Positions 35,359 through 44,509 of a DNA stretch of 57,865 nucleotides are shown in pieces. How positions within the stretch are numbered: the first letter of the stretch is position 1; each line of letters opens with the position of its first letter. The notes beneath the pieces were generated by a model. That model did not search any database. It was given only the letters and a program-made list of their open reading frames with translations, and was not told where the DNA came from. A program made the position numbers and the translations under genes. Source of the DNA: Candidatus Gastranaerophilales bacterium (GTDB lineage: Bacteria; Cyanobacteriota; Vampirovibrionia; Gastranaerophilales; Gastranaerophilaceae); assembly GCA_944324435.1 (NCBI GenBank), contig CALUWH010000012.1, positions 1 through 57,865 on the forward strand, given 5' to 3'.

Positions 35359-35392
35359 TTTTCTCTACCTTCCCTTATAAATCTACGACTCT

Positions 35393-35422
35393 ATTATACT
35401 ACAATTTAGGAATGCGAAACAA
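35393..35422 (-). promoter_or_regulatory. Promoter of the kor operon
   Basis: On the minus strand TTGTTT, 18 bases, then a perfect TATAAT (35398-35393), about 35 bases before korA. Confidence 0.6.
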
Positions 35423-35450
35423 GTAATTTTTATTATGATAATATATATTT

Positions 35451-35801
35451 ATGTCAAATCTTACGGTTGGAAAAAAAGGCGAGGTTCTTGCAGCCGGTTA
35501 TCTTCGTAAATTGGGATACAAGGTTCTTGATACAAACAAACATTTTTCAAGATTCTGTGAGGCTGATATAATCGCGCTTGACGGGAAAACATTAGTATTT
35601 GTTGAAGTAAAAACACGTACTACAGAGAAGCTTGGAAGTCCGGAAGAGGCGGTTACAAAAAGTAAGTATAAAAATATCCAAAACGGATTATTTTTATACC
35701 TGCAGGAACATCCTGAATACAAAAAGTACAGAATCGACGTTATTTCAATCGTGCTTAATCCGGAAATTAAGATTAAACATTTGAAGAATGTATTTTTATG
35801 A
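35451..35801 (+). CDS. yraN: UPF0102 (YraN-family) nuclease-fold protein
   Basis: A 116-residue protein with the YraN signatures GKKGEVLAAGYLRKLGYKVL, EADIIALDGKTLVFVEVKTR (the D..ExK core of a PD-(D/E)XK-like fold) and SPEEAVTKSKYKNI. The biological role of the family is not settled; DNA processing is suspected. There is no Shine-Dalgarno. AT-rich -10 candidates (TATGAT, GATAAT) lie 8-11 bases before the ATG, so the message may be leaderless. Confidence 0.9.
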   Translation: MSNLTVGKKGEVLAAGYLRKLGYKVLDTNKHFSRFCEADIIALDGKTLVFVEVKTRTTEKLGSPEEAVTKSKYKNIQNGLFLYLQEHPEYKKYRIDVISIVLNPEIKIKHLKNVFL

Positions 35802-35842
35802 TAAAATAAAATTAACTATATTAATGAGTGAGGTTTAAAAAT

Positions 35843-37291
35843 ATGGAAGATTTAAGAGATAAATATGAAGTCGTAATCGGCTTGGAAGTTCACGCACAGC
35901 TTAAAACAAAATCAAAAATATTTGCACCGGACAGCACTGAATTCGGCAGCGAACAAAACACGCATATCAGCGCAATTACCCTTGGTATGCCGGGTGTGCT
36001 TCCTGTATTGAACAAAGAATGCGTAAATATGGGTATACTTCTCGGCTTGGCTCTTAACTGCGAAATTCCGAAAAGATGTAAATTCGACAGAAAACAATAT
36101 TTTTATCCTGACCTTCCGAAAGGATATCAAATCTCACAATACGATGAACCTATCTGCGTAAACGGTTATATTGATGTTAAAGGCAAAAGAATAGGAATCA
36201 CAAGAGCTCACCTTGAAGAAGATGCAGGAAAACTTGTTCACGCAGGCGCTGCAGGTATAAATGGCTCTGCATATTCTCTTGTTGATTTAAACAGAGCAGG
36301 AACTCCGCTTCTGGAAATCGTATCTGAGCCCGATATGCGCTCAAGCGAAGAAGCAAGAAACTATATGGAAGAATTAAGAAATATCGTAAGATACCTTGGC
36401 GTATGCGACGGAAACCTTGAAGAAGGTTCTATGAGATGCGACGCTAATATTTCTATTATGCCAAAAGGCTCAAAAGAGTTCGGAACAAGGGCTGAAATTA
36501 AAAACGTAAACAGTTTCTCTGCGCTTCAAAGAGCTATTGAGTATGAAATTGACAGGCAGATTGAAATCGTTGAAGAGGGCGGAAAAGTCGTTCAGGAAAC
36601 AAGATTGTGGGATGACAACTTAAAAGAAACCCGCTCAATGAGAGGTAAAGAAGACGCCCACGATTACAGATACTTCCCGGAACCTGATTTGATGCCGCTT
36701 GAAATTTCAAGAGAATGGGTTGAAGAAATCAGGGCTAAAATGCCTGAGCTTCCGGAAGCTAAACGCCAAAGATATATGGGATTAGGACTTAGCGAATATG
36801 ACGCTTCGGTTATTGTTGAACAGATGAATCTAGCTCTGTTCTTTGATAAGGTGCTTGAACTCGGCGCAAATCCTAAGACTGCCGTAAACTTTATTATGGG
36901 CGAAATCGCAGCTTACTTAAAAGAAAATAAAGTTGAGATAACAGAGACTAAGTTAACTCCGGAAAATCTTGCCGAATTGATTTCTCTTATTGAAAAAGGA
37001 ACAATCTCAAACAATATCGGTAAACAAATTCTTGTAGAAGATATGATTACAAACGGAGAAAAGGCATCTGCAATCGTTGAAAGAAAAGGTTTGAGCCAAA
37101 TCTCCGACGAGGGGGCAATCAAATCTATCGTTGAAAAGATTATTGAAGCTCATCCAAACGAAGTTCAGGCTTACAAGAACGGTAAAACTAACCTCTTAGG
37201 CTTCTTTGTCGGTCAGGTTATGAAAGAAACAAAGGGCAGAGCAAACCCTAAAACCGTTAATGAACTTGTCAAACAATCTCTGGAAAACTAA
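35843..37291 (+). CDS. gatB: Asp/Glu-tRNA(Asn/Gln) amidotransferase subunit B
   Basis: A 482-residue GatB that activates and amidates Glu-tRNA(Gln) and/or Asp-tRNA(Asn) with GatA and GatC. It has VIGLEVHAQLKTKSK, DRKQYFYPDLPKGYQISQYD, the GAT signature LEEGSMRCDANIS and DYRYFPEPDL, plus the C-terminal YqeY-like domain. I start it at ATG 35843, behind GTGAGG; a GTG 15 bases upstream is in frame but overlaps that site. gatA and gatC are not in the window. Confidence 0.96.
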   Translation: MEDLRDKYEVVIGLEVHAQLKTKSKIFAPDSTEFGSEQNTHISAITLGMPGVLPVLNKECVNMGILLGLALNCEIPKRCKFDRKQYFYPDLPKGYQISQYDEPICVNGYIDVKGKRIGITRAHLEEDAGKLVHAGAAGINGSAYSLVDLNRAGTPLLEIVSEPDMRSSEEARNYMEELRNIVRYLGVCDGNLEEGSMRCDANISIMPKGSKEFGTRAEIKNVNSFSALQRAIEYEIDRQIEIVEEGGKVVQETRLWDDNLKETRSMRGKEDAHDYRYFPEPDLMPLEISREWVEEIRAKMPELPEAKRQRYMGLGLSEYDASVIVEQMNLALFFDKVLELGANPKTAVNFIMGEIAAYLKENKVEITETKLTPENLAELISLIEKGTISNNIGKQILVEDMITNGEKASAIVERKGLSQISDEGAIKSIVEKIIEAHPNEVQAYKNGKTNLLGFFVGQVMKETKGRANPKTVNELVKQSLEN

Positions 37292-37339
37292 AGGGATACA
37301 AAAGTTCTACAGAAAGCAGAACAAAAGGATAGGAAAAAA

Positions 37340-37519
37340 TTAATTTCTGCCTGAAAAGGGCTTGTCGGTATAAGTATGTGAAAGACGGGATTTAATTGTT
37401 TTTATCTCGTCTTTCGTTAAAATAGGCATGAAACTTGTGAATACATATAAGGCATCTTCATAAGAATATTGTCCGCGTTCAACTTTTTGCATCCATTCGC
37501 GTACTTCTTTGGTTATCAT
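37340..37519 (-). CDS. 59-residue hypothetical protein
   Basis: A small complete gene starting MITKEVREWMQKVERGQYS and ending TDKPFSGRN. Its ATG overlaps the stop of the DUF1653 gene in an ATGA junction, which strongly supports translation by coupling. It is predicted helical and soluble (EDALYVFTSFMPILTKDEI). I do not recognise it. The bases between it and gatB hold nothing clear. Confidence 0.65.
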   Translation of the reverse strand: MITKEVREWMQKVERGQYSYEDALYVFTSFMPILTKDEIKTIKSRLSHTYTDKPFSGRN

Positions 37520-37731
37520 ATTAAAGTAAATCTCCTGACTTTTTCTCCGTTATAAACAACTTCTTCATTCCACATACATTTCGGACGTACCCATACGTCA
37601 CCTTTGTCTAAGGATTGATATACAACCATGTCATCACCGGTTTCCGAATGTTTTGCAAGCGCAATAATCTTGTAAATATTACCCTTATAATGCTTGTAAG
37701 TCTTACCAATTTCTATTATTTGTTCCGCCAT
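37516..37731 (-). CDS. DUF1653 domain protein
   Basis: A 71-residue protein matching DUF1653: GKTYKHYKGNIYKIIALAKHSETGDDMVVYQ, then VWVRPKCMWNEEV and RRFTLI. It is a small beta-barrel-like domain of unknown function, sometimes fused to other enzymes. No Shine-Dalgarno precedes the ATG. An 18-base inverted repeat (ATCATTTA/TAAATGAT, 37762-37779) lies upstream, between it and the divergent gene. Confidence 0.85.
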   Translation of the reverse strand: MAEQIIEIGKTYKHYKGNIYKIIALAKHSETGDDMVVYQSLDKGDVWVRPKCMWNEEVVYNGEKVRRFTLI

Positions 37732-37827
37732 TTTTATATTTAACCATAAAATAATACAAAAATCATTTATTTAAATGATGTTAAATTTATAAATAAGACT
37801 TATTCTGTTAGAAGGGGGAATAGTGTA

Positions 37828-38031
37828 ATGTTAAACCAAGCTATTATAGAGCCGTCCGATATTTCAAGCTCTATTACGAAAAATTGGACCGAACAGGCAA
37901 TAGAATGCTACAAACTCAACGGCAATTGCGCAGAATGTTCTATTAGAAAAGCCCATTATACATTTGACTGCCAAATGCCCAAAGTTATAGAAATTCTAAT
38001 GCTGATAAACGGCGAACCGGAAATTGATTAG
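37828..38031 (+). CDS. Small four-cysteine protein
   Basis: A 67-residue protein behind a strong AAGGGGG ribosome site. Four Cys are placed as Cx6CxxCx10C (ECYKLNGNCAECS, FDCQMPK), a plausible zinc or iron-sulfur site. The rest is helical. I do not recognise the family. It overlaps the convergent nitroreductase by four bases. Confidence 0.7.
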   Translation: MLNQAIIEPSDISSSITKNWTEQAIECYKLNGNCAECSIRKAHYTFDCQMPKVIEILMLINGEPEID

Positions 38032-38633
38032 AACCTATTTCCGATTTTTTCCAGAAAAACGACTTCATCAAAATCTTTACGGATTTTCTTAGTTTCAGTG
38101 TGTTCTGCTTCATATCCTAAAGTAATAATTGACGAAATTATTTGATTTTCGTTTAAATTAAGCTTTTCTTTTACGGTTTTACTTAGATCCGGTGATATAC
38201 CCGTAATTTCATTTGCCAAGGCGCCAATAATGCAAGACCGTATTCCGAGGGATTCTGCTTCCAGCATCATATATGAAATTGCGTATACAACTTGTTCCAT
38301 GGTACGTATAAGAATCCCATTTTCACCCTGAAGCGCCGGATTAAGGGCAGGTTTTTGGATATGGGTAATTTTGGCTTCGTCCCAGGCACCTGTATCTGCA
38401 ACGCATACAATGAGTGCATCGGCATTTTTTACATGCGCCTGACCGATTGAAAGTTCGGAGAGTAAATCTTTGTTTTCTTGAGATTTAATTAAAACAAATT
38501 TCCAGGATTGAACATTCATCCAGGATGGAGCAAGCCTCCCTGCTTCAAGGATTTTTCTCAAATCTTCATCCGGAATATGTTTGTTCGAGTAATTTCTGAC
38601 ACTCTTGCGGTTTTTAATCAAATCTAACATCAT
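38028..38633 (-). CDS. Nitroreductase-family flavoprotein
   Basis: A 201-residue FMN-dependent reductase: IKNRKSVRNYSNKHI with the Arg-Ser FMN site, AGRLAPSWMNVQSWKFVLI, and a C-terminal SIITLGYEAEHTETKKIRKDFDEVVF. The substrate is unknown. The start at 38633 is set by GAAGGAGGG; the frame extends 11 codons further upstream without a ribosome site. An extended -10, TGCTACAAT, precedes it. Confidence 0.9.
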   Translation of the reverse strand: MMLDLIKNRKSVRNYSNKHIPDEDLRKILEAGRLAPSWMNVQSWKFVLIKSQENKDLLSELSIGQAHVKNADALIVCVADTGAWDEAKITHIQKPALNPALQGENGILIRTMEQVVYAISYMMLEAESLGIRSCIIGALANEITGISPDLSKTVKEKLNLNENQIISSIITLGYEAEHTETKKIRKDFDEVVFLEKIGNRF

Positions 38634-38673
38634 AGTCCCTCCTTCAATATAGTATGATTGTAGCATAAAAACA

Positions 38674-39981
38674 TTATGTTAGTTTGACTTCAATTTCAAA
38701 TTTTCTATTCCAGGGGTAAGTATATTCTGCATTTATTTTGTAGTCAAAAATTTGAGATAATTTTTCTTCATAAAATTTCATTTGTCTGGTTATATTGCAA
38801 GGTGAATTTATTTGGGCTCTGATATTGGCTTGATACCCCCAGTCGTCCAAAAATCTTATCATCTGCAATTTTTGAAAAGCTTTATGGTTATATTTTTTTG
38901 CTCCCCACTTGACTTTTACGCAGGCAAGCAGACTTCCCAGAGTGTTTGCACTGGTATTCCACCCTGCGTATCCGAAAAATTTTCCTAAATCTATATTTTT
39001 AAGCAATTCTTCAACAAAGTTATTGTCAGCTCCGTTTGCATACCGCACATCTGCCGCACAATAATATTTATCAGGAGTCTTAAATTCGCCGGAGAAAGGC
39101 GTTGTTTCCCATCCCATTACAAGTTCCCCCTGCTTTTTTATAAAATTGTTTACTACAAGAATTATATCTGCACTGCTTTTTGATTCTGCAGCCTTAAATC
39201 CCCCAAGTTCCAGCTGTCCGAGCACCGACTTCTCTATGGAAACATCTTCGTAATTTGAAATACAATCCTTATATTCTGTTTCCAAAAACTCTGGATAAAC
39301 TTTTATTTCCTTATCAATCGCCCTGGAGAGCAGTGTCAGGGGAATCTCATCCGCTCCTGTTTTTGTCATTCCTCCCAAACGTTCCAACTCGCGTGCTTCT
39401 TCAACATTCAAACCTTTTTCCGCGCAATCATCTTTTGAGAAAATTAAAGTATCTAAAATGCCTTCCTTTTGCCATTCAAGATATATTTTATTAATTTCAA
39501 AATTTCTTTTTCTTGTCTCAAGATAATCTTTGATTATCTCCTCCGGAATTCCGTCATTTACTCCTGAAAACGACCAGGCAAAAATCTTTTCTCCCCAATC
39601 TTTCCAGTATTCTTTTTCTTCTTCATTATAGTTGTTGTTAGAAATTCTCATTATACTGGAAAAGGCATAAACTTTTTTATTTAAGATAAGCGGTTTTAGC
39701 CTCTCAAGCCTCTCTTTAAGCTCTGCAATAGTTTCCTTCCCTCGTCTGGATGGAATCAAACCTCCGTAACAAATGGTGTCCAGCGATAAAATCATAACAT
39801 CTGTTTCCGGAAGCTCTGACATCCATTCAAAAATTTTTTCAATATCGGCCGTTTTGGTTAAGTCTCCCAACAGGTGTCTTGGCGGAAGGTAAAGGAGAAT
39901 TTCTTCATCCATCGCGCAAATATCTTTTGCAAGGCTGTAACAAACAGGTCTGTTATCTATAGGAACGAATGCTATTCTCAT
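38674..39981 (-). CDS. DUF4127 family protein
   Basis: A ~435-residue protein starting MRIAFVPIDNRPVCYSLAKD. Conserved-looking blocks include MILSLDTICYGGLIPSRRG, SSIMRISNNNYNEEEK, YCAADVRYANGADNN and GYAGWNTSANTLGSLLA. This matches DUF4127, an uncharacterised family in anaerobes and related groups, suspected to be involved in sugar or envelope metabolism. An upstream ATG (39990) is in frame but lies inside the -10 box, so I use 39981. Confidence 0.85.
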   Translation of the reverse strand: MRIAFVPIDNRPVCYSLAKDICAMDEEILLYLPPRHLLGDLTKTADIEKIFEWMSELPETDVMILSLDTICYGGLIPSRRGKETIAELKERLERLKPLILNKKVYAFSSIMRISNNNYNEEEKEYWKDWGEKIFAWSFSGVNDGIPEEIIKDYLETRKRNFEINKIYLEWQKEGILDTLIFSKDDCAEKGLNVEEARELERLGGMTKTGADEIPLTLLSRAIDKEIKVYPEFLETEYKDCISNYEDVSIEKSVLGQLELGGFKAAESKSSADIILVVNNFIKKQGELVMGWETTPFSGEFKTPDKYYCAADVRYANGADNNFVEELLKNIDLGKFFGYAGWNTSANTLGSLLACVKVKWGAKKYNHKAFQKLQMIRFLDDWGYQANIRAQINSPCNITRQMKFYEEKLSQIFDYKINAEYTYPWNRKFEIEVKLT

Positions 39982-39988
39982 ATCAGAC

Positions 39989-39997
39989 ATTATAACA
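39989..39997 (-). promoter_or_regulatory. Extended -10 of the DUF4127 gene; predicts a leaderless mRNA
   Basis: On the minus strand TGTTATAAT ends exactly seven bases before the ATG at 39981. The alternative ATG at 39990 overlaps this -10 box. Confidence 0.65.
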
Positions 39998-40072
39998 TGA
40001 TTTGTTGTAATAACTTTTATTTATAGTTAATCAGGCAATATAATTAGACAGAAAAATGTACTAAATTAGGGT

Positions 40073-40774
40073 ATGAAAAAATGGTTTTTCTTACTATCAT
40101 TGATAATAATTCCTGTCTTTGCATACGAGGTTTATACTCCTGCAGAATACAATTACAATGAAAGCGGAGACAAACTGCTTTTTGTCGTTGATTACTCAAA
40201 CAGTATGGGCGAATATCTGGAGCATAAGACCAAAGCGAATCTTGTTAAAGAGATGATGAACTATATTTTGCCTCAAATTTCTCCTGATACAAGGACGGGA
40301 ATACGCGTATACGGACATACCTGTAATTTGTTCGCCTACAATGCGTGTAGAAGTTCGGAATTGCTTGTTCCATTAGGTTTTACAAATGCTCCTGATATAA
40401 TTTCTTCAATGTCTCGCCTGCGTCCCAGAGGCATGACGCCGATAACGTATTCTTTAAAGCAGGCTGTAAATAAAGATTTAGCAAACTTTGACGGTGTTAA
40501 GCATATTATCCTTTTGACAGACGGCGGTGAAAATTGTGATGAAAGTCCTTGTGATTATTCAATAGAACTTGTCAAAACCCGTAAGGATATAAAAATAGAC
40601 GTAATAGCTTTTAATGTACATGATGAGGCCGATTTGGCACAGCTTCAGTGTACTGCTGATGTAACAGGCGGAAGGTTTGTAGAGGCCGATACAAAGGCCC
40701 AGCTTTTTAGGTCAATGGAGGAGATGATTCTGCCTCATAAAAACGTTGAGGCAACCCTTTATAGAACGGAATAA
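40073..40774 (+). CDS. Exported von Willebrand factor A domain protein
   Basis: A 233-residue protein with a signal peptide (KKWFFLLSLIIIPVFA) and a VWA domain. The MIDAS metal site is complete: DYSNS near residue 42, the Thr in RGMTPIT near 121, and LTDGGENCD near 146. Several Cys pairs suggest disulfides outside the cytoplasm. It probably binds a ligand in the periplasm or at the surface. A TATAAT at 40039-40044 is the likely -10. Confidence 0.88.
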   Translation: MKKWFFLLSLIIIPVFAYEVYTPAEYNYNESGDKLLFVVDYSNSMGEYLEHKTKANLVKEMMNYILPQISPDTRTGIRVYGHTCNLFAYNACRSSELLVPLGFTNAPDIISSMSRLRPRGMTPITYSLKQAVNKDLANFDGVKHIILLTDGGENCDESPCDYSIELVKTRKDIKIDVIAFNVHDEADLAQLQCTADVTGGRFVEADTKAQLFRSMEEMILPHKNVEATLYRTE

Positions 40775-40859
40775 AGATGCTCCTTTAATTCACGTTTCAA
40801 TTGAAGCTTAGTGAATTTATTATGCTAAAAACAGGCAAGCCCGAGCCAAAATATCGTAA

Positions 40860-41831
40860 CTAGCGAAAAATCGGTGTAATATAACTGAAAATTTCTTTAG
40901 CGAATGGGGCTGTGAGGTAAGCCTCTTCTTCAAGCCAATTTTTTCTGTATTCTGCAAAATTTTGTTCGGCAGAAACATATTTCCCATTTTCTTCAATATA
41001 ACTAAGGCCTCTCATATACTCCTCAGTATACGGTTGGAATTTTTCCATATTTCCAAATGCCTCATCCATCCATTTTAACCTGTATTCATTGGGGGAATTA
41101 TACAATTCCTCAAGCCTTTTCTCTTTAGCTTCCTCAAGAGTTAGATTCTGCTCTCTTGCCATTTTTTCCAGCAGTTCTTTTTCAGGACTGTACTTGTCAT
41201 TTAAATTGGCATTATAGTTTCGTTTTATAAGTGCTTTGTTTAATTCTTCTGGAGATGTTCTGTAAGCGATTTCGCTCTGTTTCACGTGAGTATATTCATG
41301 CACCATTGTGACAAAAATATCCCTTTTATGCCGGTGCAAAACCCGATCGTGAGTTTTTTGGTCGGCAGGTGTTACGTGCAGTCTGCCGTTTACTTTATCC
41401 CAAGCTCCCAGTGTACCGTCTATATTCAAGGTAATGTTGGTATTTTTATATCCAAAATCTTCTTTTAGCTGTTTGTTTAATTCTGTTATATAGGTTGCGG
41501 TGTTTCTGTTATGATATATTCTTTTGTATTTATCAGCTAAATCTCTTGTCTCATCAAGTGTAAATTCTCTGCCAAAAATCCTTGAGAAATCCTCTTGAAC
41601 CTTCCAAATCATCGGCTTTTGTGCTTTTCTTCTGATTAAAACAGCACCACTTGTTACGGCAAGAGCCGAAAGAGTACCGATTCCGACTTTCATAGGGGTA
41701 GAAATATTTTTTTCCTTTTTAGAATTAATGTCGGATTTGAATGGTATATGGGTGTTGATATGTGAGATTGGATATATCATCATAGCTTTGTCTGGTAAAT
41801 TTATTATATAAGCAGGCAATTCTTTCGTCAA
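40860..41831 (-). CDS. Putative zincin metallopeptidase with membrane anchor
   Basis: A 323-residue protein. A hydrophobic helix near residues 48-66 is followed by a domain with FVTMVHEYTHVKQSE (HExxH), and Glu-rich helices later (NWLEEEAYLT) could give the third ligand. No named family is recognised. The frame opens at TTG, which overlaps the previous stop (TTGA); internal ATGs at MMIYPISHIN are possible starts. The INTHIPFKS stretch resembles short N-terminal tags of other small proteins in this lineage (inference). Confidence 0.6.
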   Translation of the reverse strand: MTKELPAYIINLPDKAMMIYPISHINTHIPFKSDINSKKEKNISTPMKVGIGTLSALAVTSGAVLIRRKAQKPMIWKVQEDFSRIFGREFTLDETRDLADKYKRIYHNRNTATYITELNKQLKEDFGYKNTNITLNIDGTLGAWDKVNGRLHVTPADQKTHDRVLHRHKRDIFVTMVHEYTHVKQSEIAYRTSPEELNKALIKRNYNANLNDKYSPEKELLEKMAREQNLTLEEAKEKRLEELYNSPNEYRLKWMDEAFGNMEKFQPYTEEYMRGLSYIEENGKYVSAEQNFAEYRKNWLEEEAYLTAPFAKEIFSYITPIFR

Positions 41832-42232
41832 TCTTTCTTTAAGTTTTCTAAATACTTATTAAAGCTTTTGTCTTCTACTTTATACCCGCATCCGGGATGG
41901 AGTTTTCCCGGGTATGAAATCTTTTTGGCAGGGTAATTTCTGCACATCCTAAGCCGCTTATCGTAAACCGAGCAGAGACCTTCTTCTGTTACGTATTTGC
42001 ACGCAAAAATCAGATTACCTTCCTCGTCCTTGCCTCTGATATAAAATCTGCGGTAGGCAGGGAATAAAAACTGCATAATTTTAAAATCAGTCGTTGTGTA
42101 CGTATCAAAACTGTACATATACCTGCAGCATTTTCCGCATTTAAGGCATTGGCCCGTAATTTTGTACTCCATTTTTTCAGGTACAAAATATGATAAAATT
42201 TCGTTTTTTAATATCGTCAAAAAACTTAACAT
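41828..42232 (-). CDS. YkgJ-type cysteine-cluster protein
   Basis: A 134-residue protein with the CxxCxxCC motif (CLKCGKCC) near residue 31 and later Cys in ACKYVTEEGLCSVYDKRLRMCRNYP. This matches the YkgJ/zinc- or iron-chelating family, of unknown function. It overlaps the following gene by four bases. Confidence 0.85.
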   Translation of the reverse strand: MLSFLTILKNEILSYFVPEKMEYKITGQCLKCGKCCRYMYSFDTYTTTDFKIMQFLFPAYRRFYIRGKDEEGNLIFACKYVTEEGLCSVYDKRLRMCRNYPAKKISYPGKLHPGCGYKVEDKSFNKYLENLKKD

Positions 42233-42325
42233 TATATTGTCAAAAAACTCCTTTAATATATTTCTTTGATAGAATATTAATTATATATTACTGAGATTTA
42301 AATAAAAAAACAACGAGGTATATAA

Positions 42326-44500
42326 ATGGGAAATTATAATATTCCGAAAAACCGTAAACGCGGCAGTTCCAAGAGATTAACAGTAGATAATCCGCTGTTT
42401 AATTTTCTTGCAGGACTTTTTGTTTTCGGGCTTGGCGTTATGCTGGCCGGCATGATTGCCCTGAAACTTTATCTGGTATCGCTTCCACCGATTAAGAATC
42501 TTAATACTTTAAAACCGAATATTGTAACAACCTTCTGCGCAGGCGACGGTGAAGTTATTAAGACATTTGCCGCTTACGCTTATTCTAACGTTGAACTGAA
42601 AGAGGTTCCTGAGGATCTTGTAAAAGCTTTAATTGCTACAGAGGATAAAAATTTTTATAAACACCCCGGATACGATATATTGGGGCTTGCGCGCTCTATG
42701 GTTGCAAATATACTTGCAGGCCACGTTGTTCAGGGCGCAAGTACAATTACCCAGCAGCTTTCAAGAATCTTATTTTTGTCTAATGAAAAAACCTTTACAA
42801 GAAAAATAAAAGAACTTCAAGTTGCAGCCCAGATAGAAAAAACTATTTCTAAAGATAAGATTTTGGAAATGTATTTGAACAATGTATACTTAGGTTCAGG
42901 CGCCTATGGGGTAAAAGGGGCGGCAAGGATTTATTTTAACAAGAATCTTAATGAACTGACGCTTCCTGAAATGGCTTTGATAGCAGGGCTTCCGCAAGCG
43001 CCTTCTGTTTATTCTCCTTATAATAATATTAAACTCGCAGAAAAACGCCGTAATCAGGTTCTTACAAGAATGTATAAAATGAAATACATTGACAAAGAAA
43101 CTATGGATAAGGCTAAAAAGGCTCCAATTAAGCTTTCTACAATGCCGATGATGTATGCGACAAACAAGGCGCCGTATTTTTGTGATTATGTAATGAAAGA
43201 TTTGCAAAAACTCGGCTTTACTGAAGACGAGATTGTAAACGGCGGATATAAAGTCATTACAACTTTGAATTATAAAGCACAGGTTGCTGCAAATGAGGCT
43301 ATACTAAAAAATCTCAATGCCTGGGGACTCAAGCAGGATAAAAATCAGGCTGCAGTCTTTTCATTCAGTCCGATTGACGGCAGAATCCTTGTTTATGCAG
43401 GCGGAAAAGATTACTCAAAGAGCCAGTATGACCGCGTCTCACAATCTGCAAGGCCCTCAGGTTCTGCGTTTAAACCGTTTATTTATACAGCAGCAATCGA
43501 GAAAGGATACTCTCCAAACGATATGATTGATGACTTACCGTTTAAGGCAGGAAATTGGACTCCGAAAAACTACGGTAACAAATACCGCGGCCCGATTCCG
43601 CTTTACACTGCGTTAATGGTTTCATCTAACGTTTGTACGGCAAGACTTATGGACGCAATTGGCGTAAGACCCGTTATTCAGCTTGCAAGAGTTATGGGTA
43701 TAACAACACCGATTCCTTATGATTATACAATTTCACTCGGCTCAAACAGTGTTAAGCTGTTTGAAATGACCAGAGCGTACGGAGTTTTTGCAAACGGCGG
43801 CTTTAAGGTTGAGCCTTATGCAATTGAGCGTGTTGAATCCTCAAGGGGAACGGTTTTGTATGAGGCTAAAAAAGCGCGTTCAAGCAAGGTTTTGAACTTA
43901 AATACCGCTGCAACAATGACTGCAATTATGAAAACTGTTATTACAAATGGTACCGGACGTGCTGCAAATATCGGAAAGCCTGCTGCGGGTAAAACAGGAA
44001 CAACGGATGACAGCAAAGACGCGTACTTTATTGGATTTACTCCTGATGTTGTAACAGGTGTATGGGTCGGTAATGATGATAACTCCAGAATGGGTAATTT
44101 AACAGGTGGTACAGTTCCTGCTCTAATCTGGAAAGATGTTATGAAGGTCGCAACAGAACCTTACGGTAACGCGGATTTTGAGTATCCTGAAATTATTTTG
44201 AATCCGTTCAAGGCGCCGGGTGTATCAATAATCCCTCAAAGCGAAGCCAAAAAAGCTTTGGAAGAGAAGGAGAGAAAAGAGTTGGAAGAAGCTCAGAAAG
44301 CTTCTCAGCAGCCGCCGGAGGCTCAGATTATAAAGCCGACAAGTATTAAGCCGACAGAAATGCTTCAAAACTTTACACCATTGAAACGGAAAGAAGTCCA
44401 GACAATAGAAGTTCCGTCCGAAAGAGTGGAGGAAGCTCCTGCTCCATTAGCGCCAATTCCTGCTACAACTGCGCCTATCGGAATAACAACAGAACAGTAA
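42326..44500 (+). CDS. mrcA: Penicillin-binding protein 1A (bifunctional)
   Basis: A 724-residue class A PBP that polymerises and cross-links peptidoglycan. One N-terminal membrane helix (about 29-52) is followed by a GT51 domain with the catalytic ATEDKNFYKHPG near residue 105 and GASTITQQL. The transpeptidase domain has SGSAFKPF (SxxK, near 379), SSN, and GKTGTT near 555. The last ~90 residues are Pro/Glu/Ala-rich and disordered. ACGAGGT precedes the ATG. Confidence 0.95.
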   Translation: MGNYNIPKNRKRGSSKRLTVDNPLFNFLAGLFVFGLGVMLAGMIALKLYLVSLPPIKNLNTLKPNIVTTFCAGDGEVIKTFAAYAYSNVELKEVPEDLVKALIATEDKNFYKHPGYDILGLARSMVANILAGHVVQGASTITQQLSRILFLSNEKTFTRKIKELQVAAQIEKTISKDKILEMYLNNVYLGSGAYGVKGAARIYFNKNLNELTLPEMALIAGLPQAPSVYSPYNNIKLAEKRRNQVLTRMYKMKYIDKETMDKAKKAPIKLSTMPMMYATNKAPYFCDYVMKDLQKLGFTEDEIVNGGYKVITTLNYKAQVAANEAILKNLNAWGLKQDKNQAAVFSFSPIDGRILVYAGGKDYSKSQYDRVSQSARPSGSAFKPFIYTAAIEKGYSPNDMIDDLPFKAGNWTPKNYGNKYRGPIPLYTALMVSSNVCTARLMDAIGVRPVIQLARVMGITTPIPYDYTISLGSNSVKLFEMTRAYGVFANGGFKVEPYAIERVESSRGTVLYEAKKARSSKVLNLNTAATMTAIMKTVITNGTGRAANIGKPAAGKTGTTDDSKDAYFIGFTPDVVTGVWVGNDDNSRMGNLTGGTVPALIWKDVMKVATEPYGNADFEYPEIILNPFKAPGVSIIPQSEAKKALEEKERKELEEAQKASQQPPEAQIIKPTSIKPTEMLQNFTPLKRKEVQTIEVPSERVEEAPAPLAPIPATTAPIGITTEQ

Positions 44501-44509
44501 GGAGACAGA

